Assembly: GCF_008253865.1 (NCBI RefSeq)
Contig: NZ_CP042331.1
Span: forward strand, 3,100,001 to 3,164,000
DNA: 64,000 nucleotides
Direction: 5' to 3'
DNA from: Bosea sp. F3-2
GTDB taxonomy: Bacteria > Pseudomonadota > Alphaproteobacteria > Rhizobiales > Beijerinckiaceae
Shown: one piece after another, positions 53,067-61,764 of the stretch
Layout of the letters: the number at the start of each line of letters is the position of its first letter
Numbering within the stretch: position 1 is the first letter of the stretch
Made by a program: the position numbers and the translations under genes
Notes under the pieces: model-generated
Databases searched by the model: none
The model's input: the letters and a program-made list of their open reading frames with translations, nothing else
What the model was told of the DNA's origin: nothing

Positions 53067-55163
53067 GTGCAGCCGCCTCCTCAGGAGACCTTTCGTCGCC
53101 GCCAGGATGGCGCCGTCGAGGTTTCCGAGCTCTGGCGCATCCTCTGGCATCGACGCCTGATGATCCTGGCCGTCGCGGGCCTGCTGGCGGGGCTGGCCCT
53201 CGCCTATGGGCTCGTCACGCCTTCGCTCTACACCGCCTCGACACAGATCCTGATCGACCCGCGTGACCGCAACGTCGTCAGCAACGACGTCAACCCCAAT
53301 ACGGTCTCGCCGGATGGCGGGCTGGCACAGGTCGAGAGCCAGGCCAGCGTCATCCAGTCCACGGGCGTGCTGGCGCGGGCGATCAGGGCGACGAAGCTCA
53401 CCGAGGACACCGAATTCAACGGCGCCGGGCTGCTCAGCCGCCTTCTCGGCCGGATCGCGACGGATACTCCCGCCCCGGATGGCACCCTCACCCCCGCTGA
53501 GGCGCGGACGCTCGCCAATCTCCGGCGCAAGGTTTCCGTCAGGCGCGCGGACAAGGTCCTGGTGCTGGACGTGGTGGTGACGACACGCGACGCCGACAAG
53601 TCCGCCAAGCTCGCCAACGCCATCGCCGAAGCCTATCTCACCGACCAGGCCGATGCCCGCAGCCGCGCTGCGACGGAGGCGTCCGAGGCGCTGACCGCCA
53701 GGCTCGCGGAACAGCGCAAGCGGGTCGAGGCCGCTGAGAACGCCGTCGAGCGCTACCGTGCCGAGAACAATCTCGTGGCGGCGTCCGGGCGCCTGATCAG
53801 CGACCAGCAACTCAGCGAGATCAGCAATCAGCTGTCGACCGCCCAGGCACGCACCGCCACCTTACGGTCCCAGGTCGAGCTGGTCGCGCAGCAACGCCGG
53901 CGCGGGGCGCTCGCCGGCAGCTCCACGGAGGCAATCCAGTCTCCGGTCATCGGTAGGCTGCGGGAGCAGGAGGCCGCGCTGGTCCAGCGCGAAGCCGATC
54001 TGCAGAGCCAGTTCGGCCCGCGCCACCCGTCGATCGGCGCGGTGCAAAACCAGCTCGTCCACGTCCGCCGCCTCATCGCGACGGAGATCGAGCGGGTCGA
54101 GCAGTCCGTGCGCACCGAATATGAGCGCGCGCTCGGCAATGAGAAGCTGCTCGCCAGCAAGCTCGAGACTCTGACGCGCCAGACGCAAGGGGCGGACCAG
54201 GCTTCGGTGCGGCTGCGCGACCTCCAGCGCGATCTCGAAGCGGTCCGTGCCGTCTATGCGACGTTCCTGCTGCGCGCGCAGGAAACACGCGAGCAGGCGA
54301 ATCTGGACACCACCAACGCCCGTATCATCAGCCGCGCTCAAGCGCCGCTGCAGGCGAGCTGGCCGCCGACGCTTCCGCTTGCAGCAGCAGCGGCCGTCCT
54401 CGGGCTGGGACTCGGTGCCGGCCTCGCATTGCTTCGCGAATATGCCGCGCCTCATCTGCTCTCCCGCTCGCAGGCCGAGGCTCTGATCGGCGCTCCGGTG
54501 ATCGGTGTCCTGCGCCCCCGGACGGCGCCCGCGCGCGGCCTGGGCCGGTGGTTCCGACGATCGACGGGCCAGCAAGCGGAAGAGGAAGGCACGGCGCAAC
54601 TCGCGCTGCTCCTGCTGTTCAAGGCCACGGATGCACCGGTCCCGGCCGCACGCAGCGCCCTGCTTATCTCGGCCGAGGCCGATGGCGATGAGCGGGAGCG
54701 CGTCGCCGACCTGCTCGCCGGCGCCGCGGTCCAGCATGGCGAGCGCGTCCTCCTGGTCGATACGGCGACCGAATCCGCCCAGGGCGGCCCTGCCGGGCTA
54801 ATGGATATCCTGCGCGGCGAATGCAGCTTCGAGGACGCCATTCACTTCAGCGGCAGCAAGGATGTGGCGCTGATGTCCGCCGGTCGCCCGAAAGCCGCAT
54901 CGCAGAAGGCGTTGGCGCGTAGCTATGCGATGCGCATGCTGGCGGATGCCAGCCGCCATTTCGACATCGTGGTCATCGACGGCGGCCCGCTGGAGCGCAA
55001 TGTGAAGGTGGCTCCGCTGGTCGGCATCGTCGAGGAAATCGTGCTCGTCGCCCGTCTCTACACCACGCATCAGCGGGAGATCATGCGGGCGGTCGAATCC
55101 GCGCGCGTCATGGGTCGCGCGGTGACGGCAACGATCCTGATCGACGCCGACGGGCGGGGCTGA
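53067..55163 (+). CDS. Wzz/GumC-type polysaccharide co-polymerase with degenerate BY-kinase domain
   Basis: A 698-aa inner-membrane protein. The Wzz domain has TM1 at about 28-49 (MILAVAGLLAGLALAYGLV) and YTASTQILIDPRDRNVVSND. A long periplasmic coiled coil is followed by the GNVR-type segment (DLEAVRAVYATFLLRAQETREQ in two runs) and TM2 near 435-455. The cytoplasmic C-terminal domain follows the BY-kinase fold (LLISAEADGDERERVADLLA, HFDIVVIDGGPLERN), but the Walker A glycines and Lys are missing and no Tyr-rich tail exists. It should control chain length or export, without ATP-dependent tyrosine kinase activity. The vpsF-like gene follows with TGATG overlap. Confidence 0.85.
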   Translation: MQPPPQETFRRRQDGAVEVSELWRILWHRRLMILAVAGLLAGLALAYGLVTPSLYTASTQILIDPRDRNVVSNDVNPNTVSPDGGLAQVESQASVIQSTGVLARAIRATKLTEDTEFNGAGLLSRLLGRIATDTPAPDGTLTPAEARTLANLRRKVSVRRADKVLVLDVVVTTRDADKSAKLANAIAEAYLTDQADARSRAATEASEALTARLAEQRKRVEAAENAVERYRAENNLVAASGRLISDQQLSEISNQLSTAQARTATLRSQVELVAQQRRRGALAGSSTEAIQSPVIGRLREQEAALVQREADLQSQFGPRHPSIGAVQNQLVHVRRLIATEIERVEQSVRTEYERALGNEKLLASKLETLTRQTQGADQASVRLRDLQRDLEAVRAVYATFLLRAQETREQANLDTTNARIISRAQAPLQASWPPTLPLAAAAAVLGLGLGAGLALLREYAAPHLLSRSQAEALIGAPVIGVLRPRTAPARGLGRWFRRSTGQQAEEEGTAQLALLLLFKATDAPVPAARSALLISAEADGDERERVADLLAGAAVQHGERVLLVDTATESAQGGPAGLMDILRGECSFEDAIHFSGSKDVALMSAGRPKAASQKALARSYAMRMLADASRHFDIVVIDGGPLERNVKVAPLVGIVEEIVLVARLYTTHQREIMRAVESARVMGRAVTATILIDADGRG

Positions 55164-56506
55164 TGCCTGCTGCCAGCCTCACGGCCGAGGCTTCGGCCCG
55201 TGGGGCACCGGGCTGGGCTCGGCTGGATGGGCTGACGCGCTACGGCCTTTTCGCCACGGTTCTGGTACTCTTCTGCGTGTCGGGCGGCATGCTCTGGCTC
55301 GTCGGCTACAATTATGACGGCCTCGCCGGCGCAGCCGCCACGAAGATTCATCCCTCGACCTATATGGTCGTGCTGCTGTTCGGCTGGAGCCTGATCGCCT
55401 GCGGCGATCCGGTCAGCCGCGCCATTCACCTTGCCAGCGCGCGACCGGCGACGCTGTTCATGCTGGTGGTGACGATCGGGATCATCATCGTCACGGTGCT
55501 GCGCGACGGGCCGGGCATCGGTGGAATGGTCGACACCTATGTCGCCGTCTGCCTGCTGGTCCTGTTGCTCGTCGATGCCGACGACGAGACCATGACGACG
55601 CTCACGACGATGCTGCATGTCGTCATGACCCTCAACGCCCTGCTGGCGCTCATCGAGTTCGTCACGCAGTTCCGGCTCTTTCCCTACCGCTTCGACGGCG
55701 CCGTCTTCGAAACCGATACCCGCTCCAGCGCGTTCCACGGCCATCCCCTGGCCAACGCCATGATCACCGCCTGCTATCTGATGGCTCTGATCAGCGGATC
55801 CCGCTCCCTGCCGCCGGCACTACGTGGCGTCCTCATCGCGCTGCAGAGCGCCGCCCTGGTGGTCTTCGGCGGCCGGACGGCGCTTCTGACGTCGCTGGCG
55901 TTCGGCCTCGGCTACGGCACGATACAGCTGTTCGCCTTGCTGCGGACCGGGCGGATCTCGCTGATCGCCGCCGCTCTCGGCTGCGTGCTCGTAGCCCTCC
56001 TGCCCGTCGCCATCGGCGGGTTGATGGCGCTTGGTTTCTTCGACGACGTGGCCACGCGCTTCGTCTCCGACGGCGGCAGCGCCAACGCCCGCAAGGAGAT
56101 GTTCGAGCTGCTGCAGATGTTTTCGATCGGAGACCTCGTCTTCGGGCCGGATGTGCAGCTCGTCGACACGCTGCGCCGCGTCAACGGGCTCGAATGGGGC
56201 ATCGAAAACCCGTTCATCCGCATGACCCTGTATCAAGGGGCGATCATCACCGCACTCGTGACGTTGGCCTTCGGCCTCTTCATGTATGAGCTGGGGCGCG
56301 GACGCTCCGGCGTCTGGCTCCCGATGATCGTCTGGATCATCCTGCTGAACGGCTCGGAGAGCATCGCGACGAAGACGACGATTCCGTCGAAATTCGTCGT
56401 CGTGCTTATGTGCCTATATCGACCGGAAAGGCGCGGTTCCGACCGGCTCAATCCGGCATTCTCAGGCCGAGAGCCGCGATCATCGCCGGGTCGAGCCGGC
56501 GGCTGA
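55163..56506 (+). CDS. VpsF-family polysaccharide polymerase-like membrane protein
   Basis: A 447-aa protein with about ten hydrophobic helices. The central FRLFPYRFDG, then AFHGHPLANAMITACYLMAL, and a later periplasmic loop with SANARKEMFELLQMF are typical of VpsF/Wzy-like O-antigen ligase or polymerase proteins. It probably polymerises repeat units at the periplasmic face. The ATG overlaps the previous stop (TGATG). The last 59 bp overlap the convergent GH5 gene. Confidence 0.8.
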   Translation: MPAASLTAEASARGAPGWARLDGLTRYGLFATVLVLFCVSGGMLWLVGYNYDGLAGAAATKIHPSTYMVVLLFGWSLIACGDPVSRAIHLASARPATLFMLVVTIGIIIVTVLRDGPGIGGMVDTYVAVCLLVLLLVDADDETMTTLTTMLHVVMTLNALLALIEFVTQFRLFPYRFDGAVFETDTRSSAFHGHPLANAMITACYLMALISGSRSLPPALRGVLIALQSAALVVFGGRTALLTSLAFGLGYGTIQLFALLRTGRISLIAAALGCVLVALLPVAIGGLMALGFFDDVATRFVSDGGSANARKEMFELLQMFSIGDLVFGPDVQLVDTLRRVNGLEWGIENPFIRMTLYQGAIITALVTLAFGLFMYELGRGRSGVWLPMIVWIILLNGSESIATKTTIPSKFVVVLMCLYRPERRGSDRLNPAFSGREPRSSPGRAGG

Positions 56507-57689
56507 CATCGTCCATCATCCCCATGCTGTCGAACAGGTTCCAAAAGGCCCAGGGAAAGCCGAGCGCTTCGGCGCCGAGCCTGACGTCGCGCACATAGCG
56601 GGCGCGATCGTCCGGAGCGGAGGCGACCGTGCCGCCCCCGGAGCGCAGGGCTCCGAACTCGCCCATCAGGATCCGGCCGGGCTGGACGCCCTCACGCTCC
56701 GACCAGGCGCGGACCCGGCGCAGATAGCCGTCGATGAAGGGGCGGTCCGGCTGGGCATCGAAATACTCCTTCAGGACGCGCACGGTCTCGCGATAGGCGG
56801 CCGCCCCACTGCCCTGTGCCGGCTCACCCAGCGCGGCCATTCTGGCGCGGACCGCAGCGAGGGTGGCGTCGAGGTTTCCCCGCGCCGCAGGCCAGGGCAC
56901 GGAGTTGAGCGCCCGATAGACCGGTTCGCTCATCCAGCGCGCGCCCTGATGCGAGAAGAGGTAGGGCTCATAGAAGTGAAAGGTGAAGAGCAGCGGCTCA
57001 TAGAGCGAGAGCTCGCGGACCCGGAGGGGTTCGAGGCCGGTGATCATGCTGCCGCAAGCCCCGGTCGCGAGCAATGTCAGCCCTGGTGCGGCCAGTCGGG
57101 CCGTGGCCAGAAGCCGTTTCTGCATCTCTCCCCAATCAGCGGAGCCGCAGGCCTGGAGCGGCTCGTTGACGGGCTCGAATCCGGTCCACTCCAGATCGCT
57201 CCGCCCCAACCGCGCCGCCAGCTCCGTCACCAGATCGCGATAGGCTGGAAACGCGGGAGCCTCCAAGCTGCCGAACAATCGCGACGGCGTCCAATGATGC
57301 GTCGCAGCATTGGCGTGCAAGTTGACGATCACGGCGAGCCCCTCGCCTTGCGCCAGCGCGACGGCGGCCATCACCTGATCAAGCAATGACCTCTTGGCGG
57401 CAGGAGCGGCGGCAAGGAACGGGCCGGGGTCCACGGGCAGCCGGACGAAGTCGAGGCCCGCACCACGCAGCCGCGCGAGATCCGCCCGTGTCGGAACCGG
57501 CCGGTCGAGCTGGAATGGCGGCCAAGCATAGTCGGTTCGCGGCGCCGGGTGCTCCCGCGTCAGGGAGAACCACGGCCAGAGGTTGACGCCGCGCCGGAGG
57601 CCGAGCGGCCGCGCCGCATGAGCGCGACCGCCGCCGATGGCCGCCGCGCCGATCGCACCCGCCAGCAGAGACCGGCGGCTGACCGTCAT
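56448..57689 (-). CDS. Tat-exported glycoside hydrolase family 5 protein (endoglucanase-like)
   Basis: A 413-aa secreted glycanase. The leader MTVSRRSLLAGAIGAAAIGG is a Tat signal (SRRSLL) with cleavage near AHA. The GH5 barrel has LRRGVNLWPWFS, LDFVRLPVDPG, the acid/base Glu in GFEPVNEPLQ and the nucleophile Glu in ILMGEFGAL. Such enzymes in polysaccharide loci trim or release the nascent chain. ATG 57689 overlaps the stop of the glycosyltransferase upstream (ATGA), so they form one transcript. Confidence 0.88.
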   Translation of the reverse strand: MTVSRRSLLAGAIGAAAIGGGRAHAARPLGLRRGVNLWPWFSLTREHPAPRTDYAWPPFQLDRPVPTRADLARLRGAGLDFVRLPVDPGPFLAAAPAAKRSLLDQVMAAVALAQGEGLAVIVNLHANAATHHWTPSRLFGSLEAPAFPAYRDLVTELAARLGRSDLEWTGFEPVNEPLQACGSADWGEMQKRLLATARLAAPGLTLLATGACGSMITGLEPLRVRELSLYEPLLFTFHFYEPYLFSHQGARWMSEPVYRALNSVPWPAARGNLDATLAAVRARMAALGEPAQGSGAAAYRETVRVLKEYFDAQPDRPFIDGYLRRVRAWSEREGVQPGRILMGEFGALRSGGGTVASAPDDRARYVRDVRLGAEALGFPWAFWNLFDSMGMMDDVSRRLDPAMIAALGLRMPD

Positions 57690-58858
57690 CCCCGGCGGCT
57701 GCCGGTCATTTCGACAGGAGCAAAAGTGGCTTCCGGCTCGAGGCCGAGCAGGGCAAGCGCCTCGCGTTCGTAGTGTTCGAGGACCGCCTGCCATTCAAAG
57801 CCGGACCGGGCGCGCCCGAGCGCGGCCTGCTTCAGGCGCGCCGCCAGCTCGTCATCGGCCAAGAGCCTCTCGATCGCCGCGGAACAGGTCGCCTCGTCGC
57901 CAAAGAACAAGCCCGCCTCGCCCGCCGTCCAGCGATTATAGGGATTGTCGTGGGCGATGACCGGGTTCCCTGCCCACAGCGCCTCGACCAGCGAGGGATT
58001 GGTCCCGCCGACCGTATGTCCGTGCAGATAGCCCCTTGTGTGGAAGCGCAGGGCCCTCACGGTCTCGGTATCGTAGATCGCACCCGGCAGGATCACCTCC
58101 GGCCCCGCCGCCGCCTTGACCTGGCGATGATAGGCGTTCTCATCAGAGAAATTGCCGAGGACGACGAGGGGCATGCCGCGCCGCTTGCGCGAGAACGCCT
58201 CGACGAGAGTGAGGATCGAATTGTCGGGCTCGATCCGGGCGATCGAGATCAGATAGCGGCCGCTCTCCAGCCCGAACCTGGCGAGCGGCTTTGCCGGCGC
58301 CATCCTGATGGGCATGCCACCATAAGGAATCATCGCCGTGGCACTGCGCGGACGCCGCGTCGCAAGGTGATCGGCAATGACCGGGTGATCGGCCACGAGA
58401 CGATGCGAGGACCAGGCGGCGATCCACTCATTGACCCAGAACCAGCTGCGGACCGGCCATGACCATTTCGGCCTGCGCCACTCGATCCCGTCCATATTCG
58501 TCATGATCTTCCGCCCGGCCAGGCGCAGATAGGGCAGGAAGATCGCGCCATTATATCCCAGGACGAGGCTGAGCGCCGGACGCCGCGCCGCGTGCCGGAC
58601 ACAATGCCAGTCGAAATCGAGGGTCGCGCGCGGACCGGATGACGACACCTGCGTATGGATAAGCTCTATGCCCCGCCAGCTTTCGCTGCGAAACCGGCGC
58701 GTGACAGCCGGAACATCGTCCTGGCAGTACACGCCGACCTGCCAGCCCCGCTCGACCAAGAACAAGGCGAGCTTCTCGGCGAAGGTCTCAAAGCCTCCAT
58801 GCGCAGCCGGAATACCCCTCGTTCCGAGGATCAGCAACGAGGGAGCGGTATTAGCCAT
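57686..58858 (-). CDS. GT4-type glycosyltransferase with DUF1972 N-terminus
   Basis: A 390-aa cytosolic glycosyltransferase. The DUF1972-type start (LLILGTRGIPAAHGGFETFAEKLALFL in two runs) is typical of rhamnosyl- and related transferases. The C-terminal GT-B half has YLISIARIEPDNSILTLVEAF, GYLHGHTVGGTNPSLVEALW and the donor-site region AHDNPYNRWTAGEAGLFF. It adds a sugar to a lipid-linked repeat unit. ATG 58858 is chosen; an earlier in-frame start at 58909 lacks support. It is divergent from the next glycosyltransferase, 93 bp away. Confidence 0.88.
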   Translation of the reverse strand: MANTAPSLLILGTRGIPAAHGGFETFAEKLALFLVERGWQVGVYCQDDVPAVTRRFRSESWRGIELIHTQVSSSGPRATLDFDWHCVRHAARRPALSLVLGYNGAIFLPYLRLAGRKIMTNMDGIEWRRPKWSWPVRSWFWVNEWIAAWSSHRLVADHPVIADHLATRRPRSATAMIPYGGMPIRMAPAKPLARFGLESGRYLISIARIEPDNSILTLVEAFSRKRRGMPLVVLGNFSDENAYHRQVKAAAGPEVILPGAIYDTETVRALRFHTRGYLHGHTVGGTNPSLVEALWAGNPVIAHDNPYNRWTAGEAGLFFGDEATCSAAIERLLADDELAARLKQAALGRARSGFEWQAVLEHYEREALALLGLEPEATFAPVEMTGSRRG

Positions 58859-58951
58859 GATTTCATCCGGAGGCACGCAAAGCTGCGTGAAGATAGCGCA
58901 TACCTCCAAGAATACCTTGAACTTCCGGGGCTTATTCTCTTTTTATCGAAG

Positions 58952-60166
58952 ATGGTTAGGACGCGCTTTCCGGCCCTGCGGAATCGGTGGAAGCGCGATG
59001 GCGGCGTCCTCGCATGGAAATGGATCGTGACGCTGCGTATCGCCTGCATTCATCAGGGCTATGAGCTCTACGGCTCGGATCGCGCTTTTGCCGAGAGCGT
59101 GGCCGCCTTGCGGCAGGCCTATCCGGCCGCCGATATCGAGGTCGTGCTCCCGCGCGATGGCCCGATTCTCAGCCTGCTGCAGCCGATTGCCAGCCGGATC
59201 GTCATCGAGCCGCTATGGGTCCTGCGCCGCAGGAACCTGCCCAGATTGATGGCCACGGCCCCGATCGAACTGCCTCGCGCCGTATTGCGCGCAACCCGGC
59301 GAATGCGCCGCTGCGACCTCGTCTACATCAATACCTCGGTCATCGTCGACCATGTGCTCGCCGCGCGCTTCTTCGTCGGCAAAGTAATTCAACATATCCA
59401 CGAGATCCCGGAAGGGATGACCCGCACGCTCCTGCGCCGGCTGATCCTCTGGGGCCGGGCGCGGCTGATCTTCAACTCTCAGGCGACGCGCGCTGCCTTC
59501 CCGCTCCCGGCCGGCCATGAAGCGGATGTGGTCTATAACGGCGTAGCCGGACCGGTCGATTGGGCTCCCACGGATTATGACGCGAAGCGTCCGCTGCGCG
59601 TCCTCATGCTCGGCCGGATCAACCGCATCAAGGGCCAGGAAATCCTGCTCGCAGCGGTGAGCGCCCTGCCCCCGGATCTGCGCGAGCGGCTGGAGGTCAG
59701 GATCGTCGGCAGCGCTTTTGAGGATCCCGCCCTCGAACAGACCTTGCGCGAAGCCGTGACGAGCGCGGGGCTCGACGAGCGGATCAAGGTCGAGCCTTTC
59801 CGCGACGATCCCACGCCGCTTTATCGGTGGGCCGACATCGTCGTGGTGCCGTCCCGTCGCCCGGAATCGCTCGGCCGCGTTGCGATCGAAGCGATGGCAT
59901 TCGGCCGGCCTCCGCTCGCCTCGGCGATCGGAGGCCTGCAGGAGGTGGTGGTCGACGGTGTGACCGGCCGGCTGCTGCCGCCGGGCGATCCCAACGCTCT
60001 CGCCGAAGCGCTGAAGCAGGTGATTCTCGCGCCGGAGATGCTCGCCCCCTTGGCGCATGCGGGCCGCGAACGCTTCTCCGCGCTGTTCAGCAATCAGGCC
60101 GTCGCCCGTGCCATCGGCGCGGTTGTCGAGGACGTGCTCGCACGCGGCCGGCAGGCGCAGCGATGA
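58952..60166 (+). CDS. GT4-family glycosyltransferase
   Basis: A 404-aa transferase with a GT-B fold. Blocks are LRIACIHQGYELYGSDRAFAE, VYINTSVIVDHVLAARFF, the hinge region RPLRVLMLGRINRIKGQEILL, and the donor-site RPESLGRVAIEAMAFGRPPLAS followed by PPGDPNALAEAL. It joins a sugar to the growing repeat unit at the inner face of the membrane. The start is uncertain: ATG 58952 is given here, but GTG 59027 would begin at TLRIACIHQ, the usual position for the family. The stop overlaps the flippase start. Confidence 0.87.
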   Translation: MVRTRFPALRNRWKRDGGVLAWKWIVTLRIACIHQGYELYGSDRAFAESVAALRQAYPAADIEVVLPRDGPILSLLQPIASRIVIEPLWVLRRRNLPRLMATAPIELPRAVLRATRRMRRCDLVYINTSVIVDHVLAARFFVGKVIQHIHEIPEGMTRTLLRRLILWGRARLIFNSQATRAAFPLPAGHEADVVYNGVAGPVDWAPTDYDAKRPLRVLMLGRINRIKGQEILLAAVSALPPDLRERLEVRIVGSAFEDPALEQTLREAVTSAGLDERIKVEPFRDDPTPLYRWADIVVVPSRRPESLGRVAIEAMAFGRPPLASAIGGLQEVVVDGVTGRLLPPGDPNALAEALKQVILAPEMLAPLAHAGRERFSALFSNQAVARAIGAVVEDVLARGRQAQR

Positions 60167-61419
60167 ATTTCGAAGCCCTGCGCCGTCTGATCCTGAAGCT
60201 CGTCGTCATGGTCGGCGGCGAGGCGATGCAAAGCGCGTTTCACCTCGCCCTCAACCTCGCCCTGCTGCACTCCGTCTCCGTGTGGGACTATGGCGTCTTC
60301 GCGCTGGTCATGGTGGTCGGCGGCATCGGCCTCACCTATATCCGCGCCCTCACGGCTCTCCCGGCGAGCATCTTCATCGCCCGCAGTCACAGCGTCGCCG
60401 CGGCCGGGGCCTATGAGATCACCTTCGGCTCCGCGGCCGCGCTGCTGTCGGCGCTGCTGGGCGTGGGCGTCGCCTGCGCCCTGAGCGGCTGGCTTGCTGA
60501 AGGGGCTGTGATCGGCGGCGCCTTCGTCTCCCTGTGGACCGCACGCGCGCATATCCGCACGGTCTTCTTCGCCCGCAACCGGCAGATGCTGGTCACCGCC
60601 AGCGATCTGGTGTTCACGATCAGCGGCACCGTCGGCGCCGCATGGGTCGTGTGGAACGGCACACATATCCTGCAACACACCTTTCTCGTCATGACGACGG
60701 CAAATGCGCTCGGCATCGCCGTGATGCTCGCGCTCGGTCGGCGACCCATACGGTTGAGCTTCGGCAGACATGTCTGGCGGCGCTACCGCAAACTCTGGCG
60801 AGACTTGAAATGGTCGCTGGTGAGCGTGACCATCACGAACCTCCAGGGCCAGGGCATGGCACTGCTGGTCGCCACGATCGCGGGGCCAGCAGCCTATGCG
60901 CCGATCGCGGCGGCGCTGGTCAATTTCGTGCCGCTGCGCATCGTCTCCACCGCCTTCGCCAACATGATGCATCCGGAAATGACGGCGCTCAGGGCACATC
61001 GCGACTTCCCGAAGATCGGGCGGTTGCTGCGCTACTGGCCGATACCGCTGGCAGGCCTCGGCATCGTCTACGGGATCGTCATTCTGCTCGCGCTCCCGCT
61101 CATCCTGCCGGATAGCCTCGAAGACACCCGCTTCTTCAAGATATCGGTGATGGCCTGGGTCATGAGCGGCATGCCGATGCTCTATGTCATGCCCCGCATC
61201 TGGCTCGAGATCGCCCAGGATTTCCGCTCGATCGCGATCCTCTCGGCGATAGCTGCCGCCATCGGCATGCTGCTGGTGCTGATCTTGCTGCTGACGGCCG
61301 CTCCTTCCTGGGCGCTTCTCGGCGGAGCATTGTCGGAGGTCATCGTCCTCGTCGGCAGCTGGGCCGTTGTCTGGCCCAGGCAGCGCGCGGCCGAGAAGGG
61401 GGCGTTGACCGCGCGCTGA
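60163..61419 (+). CDS. Polysaccharide flippase-like membrane protein (Wzx/MATE-type)
   Basis: A 418-aa protein with about twelve helices, starting LKLVVMVGGEAMQSAFHLALNLALL. The regions YGVFALVMVVGGIGLTYIRAL and LKWSLVSVTITNLQGQGMALL suit a Wzx-like translocator that moves lipid-linked units across the inner membrane. ATG 60163 overlaps the glycosyltransferase stop (ATGA). With the GumC-like and VpsF-like proteins it completes a Wzy-type export route, lacking only an initiating phosphotransferase and outer-membrane exporter in this window. Confidence 0.8.
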   Translation: MNFEALRRLILKLVVMVGGEAMQSAFHLALNLALLHSVSVWDYGVFALVMVVGGIGLTYIRALTALPASIFIARSHSVAAAGAYEITFGSAAALLSALLGVGVACALSGWLAEGAVIGGAFVSLWTARAHIRTVFFARNRQMLVTASDLVFTISGTVGAAWVVWNGTHILQHTFLVMTTANALGIAVMLALGRRPIRLSFGRHVWRRYRKLWRDLKWSLVSVTITNLQGQGMALLVATIAGPAAYAPIAAALVNFVPLRIVSTAFANMMHPEMTALRAHRDFPKIGRLLRYWPIPLAGLGIVYGIVILLALPLILPDSLEDTRFFKISVMAWVMSGMPMLYVMPRIWLEIAQDFRSIAILSAIAAAIGMLLVLILLLTAAPSWALLGGALSEVIVLVGSWAVVWPRQRAAEKGALTAR

Positions 61420-61764
61420 TCCGACCGACGCGGCCGTGGTCGGCGCCCTTACGACCAGATGATTTCCGCCGTCATGCAGAGCGTGCCGTTCTGCTTGGCG
61501 GTCCAGAGCTTGAGCCCCGCCCCTCCTCTATCGCGTGCAACGCGAAGGCAGCATCATCGAAAAGCGGCGACAGCCGACGGAAGCTGAAGCGTCGCGGCGG
61601 CGCGTCGCTCGGTGGCGTCGTTGCAGAGCAGGGCGCCTGAACAGGACCATGAACGATGAGACCGTGGCAGCCCTCCACAGACCGATGAGGAAGGACTTCC
61701 GCGAAGAGCGAGACCTGCGTCACCGCCTGAAGACAGCGGGCGTCAACGCGAGCGGGCTTCATTC
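61420..61764. other. Non-coding stretch with a possible gene remnant
   Basis: About 345 bp between the flippase and the lipoprotein hydrolase. On the minus strand, just above a stop codon at about 61451, a reading frame of about 30 codons ends in a protein-like sequence (GLKLWTAKQNGTLCMTAEII), preceded by an in-frame stop. It could be the tail of a decayed gene. Other ORFs here show no recognisable pattern. Confidence 0.3.
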
